Assembly: GCA_963754535.1 (NCBI GenBank)
Contig: CAVWGG010000027.1
Span: forward strand, 62,001 to 126,000
Length of the DNA: 64,000 nucleotides
Direction of reading: 5' to 3'
From: RPQJ01 sp963754535
GTDB taxonomy: Bacteria; Pseudomonadota; Gammaproteobacteria; Steroidobacterales; Steroidobacteraceae
Shown here piece by piece: positions 44,679 to 51,573 of this stretch. The notes beneath the pieces are model-generated. The model was not told where the DNA came from. It made no database searches and saw only the letters and a list, made by a program, of their open reading frames with translations. Numbering within the stretch: the first letter of the stretch is position 1; each line of letters begins with the position of its first letter. A program made the translations under genes and the position numbers.

Positions 44679-46046
44679 TCAGATTCCGGTCCGCAGCTGC
44701 GCCTCGTCGTGCAGGCGCAGCAGGTAGTCACGCACGATGCCAGTCGCCTCGGTCGGGGGCAACAGCCGCTCCTCGACGAGTTTCGCCGCGATGTCGCTGA
44801 TGGAACGCCGACCGTCGACCAGCGCAGCCACGTAGCCACGCACGCGGAGGGCAAGCGCGTAGTCGGCTACGTCGGGCAACAGCGGGACCGGATGCCGCGG
44901 ATCCGCCAGCCACGGCGGCAACGGACGCAGCGGCAACTCCGCCTCACGCTGCTTGCGGACTGCGAACGTCACGACCTCCTCGATCCGCGCGTGCCGGCTC
45001 GCCGGAGACGCCAGGTACGGTTGGCGCGACGCCTGGAACTGGGGTGGCTCGAAGCCCGCCCCCGCTATGATTTCTTGCACCTCCTCGCTCGAGTACGCTT
45101 GCGCCGGATCGGCCAGCTGGAAGAACAGCGTGCCGGTACAGACCCAGCGCCCGCCCGGCGCGAGCAGGGCATTCACGGTCGCCGCAAGGCTTTCGAGATC
45201 GGTGTCGACGACGTCGACCAGCCAAGGCGTGACGACCGTGTCAAAGCTGCCCGGCGCGAAAGGTGGCTGCTTGGCATCGCCGAACACGAGATGCAGGCCC
45301 GGCTCCGCGCGGGTTGGCGCGGTCAGCGTGCGCAGCAAGGCGTGGCTCGCCAGGTCGCGCGGCGCGACGGGAAACTCATAGAGCTCGACGCGCTCCGCTG
45401 CGTACATCCGGCGCGCGACGCCCATCAGCAGCGGATTGATGTCGACGGCGAGAGTCAGCGTGGGTCGCAGGATCGCGTGCAGGTCGTAGGGCAGCCGCCC
45501 TGCCCCGCTGCCGAGCACGAGCAGCCTGTCCACGCGCGCGCCGCCCAGCGCACTACGGACGGCCGCACACGCCGCGAGATTCTCTTCGTCGCCCCAGTTC
45601 CAGTCGCGGTGCACGTTGGCGTAATAGCTCGCGAGCCCCTGGGCCGCCGCGACGACCGGGGCCAGCGCTGCATACGTGGCAGCCGCCGCCGGCTCAGTTT
45701 CGGCCTGCAGCGGCGCCAGCAGCGCCTGCAAGCGCCGGGCGTGGTCGGAGCACGCCATCGCCAGCAGCTTGAGCCGGTTGCGTGTCGCGGAGCGGGTGAC
45801 GTCCGGACGCAGTGCGGCGCGGTACTGCGCGGCCTGCCGCTTGAGGTGGGTCGTCATCGCATGCAGCCGGCCGCGCCATTCGGCGAGTGCGAGATCCGGC
45901 GCGGGTAACAGCCACGGCATGCCGTCGACCAGGGGATAACGCACGTCGCACGCCGCGCAACTCAGCGCGGAATCGCCTTCGAGCACGCCGGCGCAGCGTG
46001 GGCAGCGCAGAACTGGCAGGAGGCCGCTCGCTATCGATGCGTTCAA
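44679..46046 (-). CDS. SAM-dependent methyltransferase with N-terminal zinc ribbon (N2227/carnosine methyltransferase-like)
   Basis: A 455-residue cytosolic protein. Residues 12-48 form a Trm112-like zinc ribbon (LRCPRCAGVLEGDSALSCAACDVRYPLVDGMPWLL). The middle contains DWNWGDEENLAACAAVR, typical of N2227/carnosine N-methyltransferase-like enzymes, then a Rossmann methyltransferase core (LLVLGSGAGRLPYDLH; LAVDINPLLMGVARRM; FDTVVTPWLVDVVDTD; LAPGGRWVCTGTLFF). The last 90 residues contain a PqqD-like winged-helix pattern (ALVDGRRSISDIAAKLVEE) resembling peptide-binding RRE domains. Target unknown. The TTG start at 46046 is preceded by AGGGATC. It sits between apbE and the Tat protein gene. Confidence 0.75.
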   Translation of the reverse strand: MNASIASGLLPVLRCPRCAGVLEGDSALSCAACDVRYPLVDGMPWLLPAPDLALAEWRGRLHAMTTHLKRQAAQYRAALRPDVTRSATRNRLKLLAMACSDHARRLQALLAPLQAETEPAAAATYAALAPVVAAAQGLASYYANVHRDWNWGDEENLAACAAVRSALGGARVDRLLVLGSGAGRLPYDLHAILRPTLTLAVDINPLLMGVARRMYAAERVELYEFPVAPRDLASHALLRTLTAPTRAEPGLHLVFGDAKQPPFAPGSFDTVVTPWLVDVVDTDLESLAATVNALLAPGGRWVCTGTLFFQLADPAQAYSSEEVQEIIAGAGFEPPQFQASRQPYLASPASRHARIEEVVTFAVRKQREAELPLRPLPPWLADPRHPVPLLPDVADYALALRVRGYVAALVDGRRSISDIAAKLVEERLLPPTEATGIVRDYLLRLHDEAQLRTGI

Positions 46047-46053
46047 TGGATCC

Positions 46054-47688
46054 CTAGCCGATGCGACCGCTCACGATTGGATTGAAGGCGATCAGGCTGT
46101 CCTGCAGCATCGAGTTGCCGAGCCCGTTGCGCGGGAAGCGCGACGTGAACTGGGCCTGTTCACCGTGCAGGGCCATGTAATTCAGCACCACGGTCTCGGC
46201 CAGCAGGTTGACGTTGCCGGCGGCCGGGCTCGACGCTGTCTCGACCGACGCATCCGCACGGAAATAGCCGATCTGCTGATGGCGTGCCGCTCCTCCCGCG
46301 CCCGTACTGACCAGGCTCGGTCGACCACCCGGATTGTAGACCAGGAAGAACGACGCGGCCGTGGCCTGGTTGTCGCTGGTCCACATGAACTTGCCGCGGC
46401 CGTCGGTCGAGTCGTCGACCTGGCCACTCGCGGAAATCGAGCCGTCCGAGAACACGTAGAGCATCAGCGGCAGGCCGCGTCGCGCGGCATATTCGAGGCA
46501 GGCGCCCATGCACCGGCCGGCGCGCAGGTCGCGCAACTCGCCGGTCGAGCGCCCCTGTCCATGATAGTCATAGCCACCGAGCGTGATCGTGCCCGCACCC
46601 GCGTAACCCGACAGCACCATCTTCATGACGGCCGCCGTCTTGCGGAATTCCGCATCGTTGTCGTACTCGGCGCGGCTGAAGATGCCGCCCGCGCCCACGA
46701 TGTCCGGATCGAGGTCGGGATTGAGGCTGGTCGGGTCACCATAGCGATCGACGACGTCGGCTGCCTTGACGTAGCCGCAGCTGACGAGCTCGCGCACGAC
46801 CTCGTTGCGCGTGACGGTCGTCTGCTTCGGATCAACCCAGGGCTGCTTCGGATCGACGACTTTGAGCTTGCGGTCGCTGATGCGCTGGATGGCCTCCATC
46901 ACCGCCACGGTGTCGTCCAGGCTCAGCAGGCTCGCCAGCTGCCCGGTGTCGACGAGACCGGTGACGTCGCTCGCACGGTCCACCTTGGTGGGGCGCACCG
47001 AAAGGTCGATCATTCCCGCCGGCGCCATCGAATTGCCGCCCGAGTCCGACGCGCGCGAGCCCACCAGCGTGGCCAGCGATCCGTCCGCGCCTGCCGCGTG
47101 AATGCCGTACATCGGGTTGTGCGGGTTGTTGCCCGTGTCGTTCTCGGAGCGCGCGGCGATTACCGCGCCGTTGATCGACGCCGCCGTCGCCGGCGCGACG
47201 CGATCGAGGATGCCGCGCAGGAATGCGCTGTCGCTGTGGAACGCCAGGCCGAGCCGGGAGTCGGTGAAGCTGGTGCCCGTCGTCGCGTTGGTCATGCCCG
47301 GCAGCATGTCGCCCGGCAGGCCGAGCTTGCCATAGCCCGCGGTGCTCAGGAAATCGAGCTGTCCGCCCGGTCCGCCGATCAGCACGTTCGAGCCGACCAT
47401 GTTTGCGCCGCCCGCGAGGTCGATGCAGATGAAAGGGATCTTGCCCGCCCCCTGCACCTCGATGCCGCAGGTGGTCTTGAGTGCCTCGATGTCGGGCGAC
47501 AAGGCGGCCATGGCCGAGCGGGGGTTGGCAAACAGGCTGAAAATTCCGGGTCCAGCGATGGTCGCGAGCCCCGTACCAAAGCCCTGCGACAGGAAGTCGC
47601 GCCGCGTCACGGGACGCTTGTGCGCCTCCAGGTGGCGGATCGGCTCGTCGAGGGCCAGCGCGCGCGGCGGTGTCTTGCGGATGAGCAT
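46054..47688 (-). CDS. Tat-exported DUF1501-like protein
   Basis: A 544-residue protein with a twin-arginine signal (RRDFLSQGFGTGLATIAGPGIF, about residues 30-51), so it is exported folded. The mature part reads IPFICIDLAGGANMVGSNVLIG, then GLAFHSDSAFLRGILDRV and NNPHNPMYGIHAAGADGSL, and later TLGGYDYHGQGRSTGELRD and LMLYVFSDGSISASG. This layout resembles DUF1501/alkaline-phosphatase-fold proteins, which in Planctomycetes travel with cytochrome-like CxxCH proteins, as here. Its function is unknown and metal ligands are not certain. AAGGA seven bases before the ATG at 47688 decides the start; the frame stays open upstream to 47808. Confidence 0.65.
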   Translation of the reverse strand: MLIRKTPPRALALDEPIRHLEAHKRPVTRRDFLSQGFGTGLATIAGPGIFSLFANPRSAMAALSPDIEALKTTCGIEVQGAGKIPFICIDLAGGANMVGSNVLIGGPGGQLDFLSTAGYGKLGLPGDMLPGMTNATTGTSFTDSRLGLAFHSDSAFLRGILDRVAPATAASINGAVIAARSENDTGNNPHNPMYGIHAAGADGSLATLVGSRASDSGGNSMAPAGMIDLSVRPTKVDRASDVTGLVDTGQLASLLSLDDTVAVMEAIQRISDRKLKVVDPKQPWVDPKQTTVTRNEVVRELVSCGYVKAADVVDRYGDPTSLNPDLDPDIVGAGGIFSRAEYDNDAEFRKTAAVMKMVLSGYAGAGTITLGGYDYHGQGRSTGELRDLRAGRCMGACLEYAARRGLPLMLYVFSDGSISASGQVDDSTDGRGKFMWTSDNQATAASFFLVYNPGGRPSLVSTGAGGAARHQQIGYFRADASVETASSPAAGNVNLLAETVVLNYMALHGEQAQFTSRFPRNGLGNSMLQDSLIAFNPIVSGRIG

Positions 47689-47714
47689 GGTTCGTCCTTG
47701 GCTGCAGCCGGCAG

Positions 47715-50174
47715 TCAGTGCAACAGCGTCGCGGCGCTGCCGAGCAACGCAGCGCAGCTGGCCTTGACGACGGTCTTGGTTCGGTCCGCGGCGCAGGAGC
47801 CGCCACAACTCGAGAGCCGGGTGATCAGCGCGTCAAGGTCGCTGCGCACGCCCGCGGCGTCAGGTTCGGTCGCGACGTTGGTCCGCAACATGTGTCCCAC
47901 CAGCGAGTCGAGCACGATCGCGCGACCTGCCGGTGCAAAAGCGGTCGCGGGCGCCGCCGTGAAGTCGAAGCCGGGGAAGTATTGCGCACGCGCCGACGGG
48001 TTCTCCACCAGCGCATTGCAGTACTGGATCGAGAGCTGCGCCACGGCGACCGGATGCGCCGACACGAACGTGTCGATCGTCTCCACCGTGGGCAGCGCCT
48101 GCTTGATCGTCGCGTAGGTGGCGGCCACCGCCGGATCCTGGGGACTGACGTCGGTCAGCTCTGCCATCGTCGCGTTGAGTTCGTCGAACACACGCAAACC
48201 GACGTCCGACGGCCGCTGCACGTCTACGGGAGGTGCAGGAGCCAGCGGCACGGGATCGAGACGCACGTTCTGGTGCGTGCCGAGCACGTCGAAGGTCAGG
48301 AAGAACTCGTCCGTGTCCGGGCCCTTCTCCAGCGCGATGACGGTGCCGACATTGGCGAGCGGCTGGCCCAATGGCCCGTACTGCGAGTCGGTGATCGTCG
48401 CGTCCAGGGTGCGGTAAGCCTGGCCGACGGGCGCTTCAGTGCCATTGATGCCGATCCGCAGGCCGGAGATCGAAATCGAGCCCGGCTTGGCCGTCGGGTC
48501 GAGGCTGATGAACGTCGGCTTGTCGAACAGGTAGCTGTACGAATCGAACTGGCTGACTTCGAACAGGATGTAGGCCTGCGGCACGTCGACCAGGTGGCTG
48601 ATCGAGAACAGCAGGTAGAACTTCTCGCCCACGCCGGCCGTAAAGTTGGTCTGGATCTGCGCGTCGGTCAGCACCCGGTTGTAGACGGCCACGAGCCGGA
48701 AGACCCCCTGGAACTGGCGATCGCCCGAGACCTCGTTGCCGAGCACGAAGGCAAAGGTGTCGTCCCAGTCGGAGATCGCGCCGCCGGACGCCGGGTCCGC
48801 GTCGCCCGTGAACACGCCGTTGACGTAGATGCGCCGGCCACGGACCGGGTCGAAGGTCGCGACGACGTGCTGCAGCGTCGCCTGCAGGTCCTCGTCGGCG
48901 GCCGCCGTGGTCAGCTTCGGATCGCCCGCGACGTTGGTGCGGGTCGAACGGTTGTAGAAGTCGTAGCTGTAGAGCGTCTGCCCGAGCATGAAGTTGCGGG
49001 TGGTCGTGCCGCCCGAATACGACACGATGCGCGCGTCTTCCTGCGCGACGTTGCCGGGGGCCACCCAGGCTTCGATCGTGTACTCGCCCGTCGCCTTGAC
49101 CAGGTCGTACAGCTTGCGGCTCGCGGTGGTCGATCCCTGTGCCTTGCCGCTGCGCACGTTGAGGCCCCAGCCGCCCACCCAGGACACGTCGCCCGAGAGG
49201 TTCAGGTTGAGCGCGGGCTCGACGCCGCTGGTGTCATATGCGATCGATCCGCGACCGGTCTTGAATTCCCAGAGCCCGATCATGTTGCCGCTGTAACGGT
49301 TGCCGCCGCTCGCGACGAGGCCGTCAGGAATCCGCAGCGCCTTTGAAAATACGAGCGCGGCATCCACCTGTGTCGCCGGCACCTGGTTCGCGAACGCCTG
49401 GATCGCGGCCTCCAGCGTGGTCGCGTTCGACGCGCAGTCGCTCCAGCAGTTGTGGAACTCCGTGCGCAGGCGCACGACCAGCCGGGATAGCGCGGGCTGG
49501 TCGAGGTTGATCTTGGTCTTCACCGCCGCGTACGCCTCGTCGACGTCGCCCGAGGCGAAGTACGGCGACTGCGCGGCGGCCGCGGTCGACGTGTGGCAGC
49601 GTGAGCAGTATTGCTGGACGAGCGGATGGACCGTCGACGCGAACAGGGCCGGCGACGCCGGGAAACCCTTGCTGGCGCCCGGATCCTTGATCGGAGGCGC
49701 CTTCAGCACGACGCCCGTCGTGCCCCCGCCCGCGGTTGCGCCGGCCCAGGCCGTGATCCACGTCGTCAGGATATCGGCACAGGCATCGTTGCTGGCCAGC
49801 CAGCAGTTGTGGCCGCCAGCCACTTTCTGGACCATGCGCGAATCGCGCGGCGAGGAAAGCGTCACGATGCCGTTGGCCGCGGCATAGGCCAGGTTCACGT
49901 CGTCCTGGCGCACGAACTGGGGCGCCTGTCCGCCGGCAACGTGGCACTGCCCGCAGCGGTTGGCTGCCTTCAGGTTGTCCCAGACGTTGATCTTGAACGC
50001 CTGCACGTCGGCCGTGGCCGGCGCGGGACCGCTGTAGGTCGGCGCCGGCCCGCCGGACGTCACCGGATTTTCCACCGTCTTGGCGCCGCCCCCGCACGCG
50101 CTCAGCATGAGCGCGCATGCGACGACAGCCAGGCCGCGGAGCTTCGAGGCGAGACGCAGGATCGTGTGTTCCAT
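47715..50174 (-). CDS. Lipoprotein with CxxCH motifs and a LamG-like domain
   Basis: An 819-residue lipoprotein; the signal ends LMLSACGGG, a clear lipobox. The N-terminal part has CxxCH haem-binding motifs in NRCGQCHVAGG and QYCSRCHTSTA, separated by about 150 residues, and paired cysteines (HNCWLASNDAC, HNCWSDC). A LamG/concanavalin-like jelly roll follows (GLWEFKTGRGSIAYDTSG, EYTIEAWVAPGNVAQEDARIV, ATFDPVRGRRIYVNGVFTGD). The C-terminal part has no known domain. This suggests a cytochrome-like surface protein with a ligand-binding domain. GAGGGAAG before the ATG at 50174 decides the start. It lies 26 bases upstream of the Tat protein gene. Confidence 0.75.
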   Translation of the reverse strand: MEHTILRLASKLRGLAVVACALMLSACGGGAKTVENPVTSGGPAPTYSGPAPATADVQAFKINVWDNLKAANRCGQCHVAGGQAPQFVRQDDVNLAYAAANGIVTLSSPRDSRMVQKVAGGHNCWLASNDACADILTTWITAWAGATAGGGTTGVVLKAPPIKDPGASKGFPASPALFASTVHPLVQQYCSRCHTSTAAAAQSPYFASGDVDEAYAAVKTKINLDQPALSRLVVRLRTEFHNCWSDCASNATTLEAAIQAFANQVPATQVDAALVFSKALRIPDGLVASGGNRYSGNMIGLWEFKTGRGSIAYDTSGVEPALNLNLSGDVSWVGGWGLNVRSGKAQGSTTASRKLYDLVKATGEYTIEAWVAPGNVAQEDARIVSYSGGTTTRNFMLGQTLYSYDFYNRSTRTNVAGDPKLTTAAADEDLQATLQHVVATFDPVRGRRIYVNGVFTGDADPASGGAISDWDDTFAFVLGNEVSGDRQFQGVFRLVAVYNRVLTDAQIQTNFTAGVGEKFYLLFSISHLVDVPQAYILFEVSQFDSYSYLFDKPTFISLDPTAKPGSISISGLRIGINGTEAPVGQAYRTLDATITDSQYGPLGQPLANVGTVIALEKGPDTDEFFLTFDVLGTHQNVRLDPVPLAPAPPVDVQRPSDVGLRVFDELNATMAELTDVSPQDPAVAATYATIKQALPTVETIDTFVSAHPVAVAQLSIQYCNALVENPSARAQYFPGFDFTAAPATAFAPAGRAIVLDSLVGHMLRTNVATEPDAAGVRSDLDALITRLSSCGGSCAADRTKTVVKASCAALLGSAATLLH

Positions 50175-50184
50175 GTGTCTTCCC

Positions 50185-51378
50185 TCACTCGCCCATGCAG
50201 TAAGTAGCGGCTTCGGCGAAGACACGCTTCAGCTGGTAGCCGTTCGCCTTGAAGCTCGCAGTCATCGCCTGCACGCGTGCGCGATCCTGCGCGTCGCTTG
50301 GACTGCGGAAGCAGACGTTCTTGAAGACCTTCTGGACCTGGCAGGAGGCGAACGCATCGCTATGCGCGAGTTCGCGACCGAGCGACTTCGCCCCCGCGCC
50401 CTTGCCCGGCAGCGAACCGTCCCAGCCGAGCAGTGAGTTGCGACCCTTGCGCCAGTAGTTGTCCCACGTGTCGTCGGGAGTGGAGTAGCCCGCGGGGAAC
50501 GTGTCCTTGTTGTGGAAGTACTTCGGCCGCACGATGCCTTCCGTATAGATCATGCGTCCGGCGGTTTCGTCGTAGTCGTAGTACGCGAACGCCTGGGTCA
50601 TTGGGTCCATGCCCGAGTGGCAGGCGATGCAGTTGTTGAGGAAGATACGGCTGTCACCGCCCGGGCTGCGGCTCACGTCCTGCCGGATGCGGTCCGGCGG
50701 GCGCGTGGTGTCCTGTACCTGTTCGAGGTCGGTGCAGAGGTGGTTCATCAGCGTGTAGCGGAACATCGCGCGGTTGGTGCCGGCGATGAAGAACGCCTGC
50801 GCCGCGGCACGCGTGGTCAATACGCCGGCCGACGCCGCGGCGGGGATGCCGCTGGCCGACGACTGCGTCGTCTGCACCAGGTTGTCCTTGAGGCTGACGC
50901 CCTGCGACTCGAGCGCGGCGTAGTGGTCGTTGTTCGCTGCTGAGTAAGCCGGCACGCCGGAGCCGCTGCGCCCCACGTACAGGATGTCGTCGTAAAGCAC
51001 ACGGTCGAAGGCGACGTCGTCGCGCACCATGCCGATGACGGTCGCCACGTAGTCGTTGAGCGGCGCAAAAACCGTCTGGTCGCGGTTGGTCCACGGCATC
51101 GCGAAGTTCTTGAGCGTCACGTCGTAGAACGCCCGGTGCTGCATGGCCGTGTTGGCGGCGTCGGTCGCGCGACCGGCCGCGATGTCGTTGGCCATCGAGG
51201 AGAGCACGGCCTCGGTGGGCGGGACGCCCGCCAGCCGATCGTGAAGTCGCTTTGCCTGCGACCGTGCATCCGCCTGCGCCACGGCCGGCAGCAGCGTCAC
51301 GGCCACGAGGCATAGGCTCACGAACGCATTGCGCAAGCTGCGCGCACCGCGGGCGTTCGACGTCCTGATCTGTGGCAT
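50185..51378 (-). CDS. Exported cytochrome c-like protein with one CxxCH
   Basis: A 397-residue exported protein. The signal peptide is NAFVSLCLVAVTLLPAVAQA. The mature part is largely helical (AKRLHDRLAGVPPTEAVLSSMANDIAAG; FKNVCFRSPSDAQDRARV). A haem-binding CxxCH lies in FLNNCIACHSGMDPMTQAFAYYDY at about residue 265. The phrase CxxCH followed by MDP and an aromatic-Asp segment resembles the DUF1588/DUF1585-type cytochrome proteins found beside DUF1501/DUF1552 proteins in other phyla. It ends ATYCMGE. GGGAGGG before the ATG at 51378 decides the start. It is first of the minus-strand set and divergent from the PD40 lipoprotein gene. Confidence 0.7.
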   Translation of the reverse strand: MPQIRTSNARGARSLRNAFVSLCLVAVTLLPAVAQADARSQAKRLHDRLAGVPPTEAVLSSMANDIAAGRATDAANTAMQHRAFYDVTLKNFAMPWTNRDQTVFAPLNDYVATVIGMVRDDVAFDRVLYDDILYVGRSGSGVPAYSAANNDHYAALESQGVSLKDNLVQTTQSSASGIPAAASAGVLTTRAAAQAFFIAGTNRAMFRYTLMNHLCTDLEQVQDTTRPPDRIRQDVSRSPGGDSRIFLNNCIACHSGMDPMTQAFAYYDYDETAGRMIYTEGIVRPKYFHNKDTFPAGYSTPDDTWDNYWRKGRNSLLGWDGSLPGKGAGAKSLGRELAHSDAFASCQVQKVFKNVCFRSPSDAQDRARVQAMTASFKANGYQLKRVFAEAATYCMGE

Positions 51379-51462
51379 CCACCCTCCCTTCGGCAGCCGA
51401 TGGCCGCCGTGGGGACGGAATCTGTGGCCTGCGGGTGGCACGCGCAAAGCCACGTTCTCGTT

Positions 51463-51480
51463 TGTGAGAGGACGCTCACA
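51463..51480. promoter_or_regulatory. 18-bp inverted repeat in the divergent promoter region
   Basis: TGTGAG-AGGACG-CTCACA is a perfect six-base inverted repeat with a six-base spacer, midway between two divergent operons (starts 51378 and 51574). The half-site is CRP-like (TGTGA...TCACA), but the spacing between TGTGA and TCACA is eight rather than six, so it is not a standard CRP site. It may be an operator for a dimeric regulator of both operons. I see no good -35/-10 pair in the rest of the gap. Confidence 0.4.
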
Positions 51481-51573
51481 CAACGGGCACCCCGAACGTC
51501 ACAGAAGCGGTCACTTATGCGAGAAGACGCCTGCGCGGCGGCCGAATGCAGGGGATCGTCGCGAGGAAACACG

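Noticed and set aside
43500..45908. Long plus-strand open frame (802 codons) opposite apbE and the methyltransferase gene
   Set aside because: It is antisense to two clearly recognised genes and to the riboswitch, with arginine/aspartate-rich shadow composition and no family resemblance.
51421..51480. Second c-di-GMP aptamer suggested by GCGCAAAGCCACG in the divergent region
   Set aside because: The flanking GGCAAACC segment, the GAAA-capped stem and the closing GGTTGCC are all missing.
51463..51480. Standard CRP site
   Set aside because: TGTGA and TCACA are eight bases apart instead of six, so it is recorded only as an inverted repeat.
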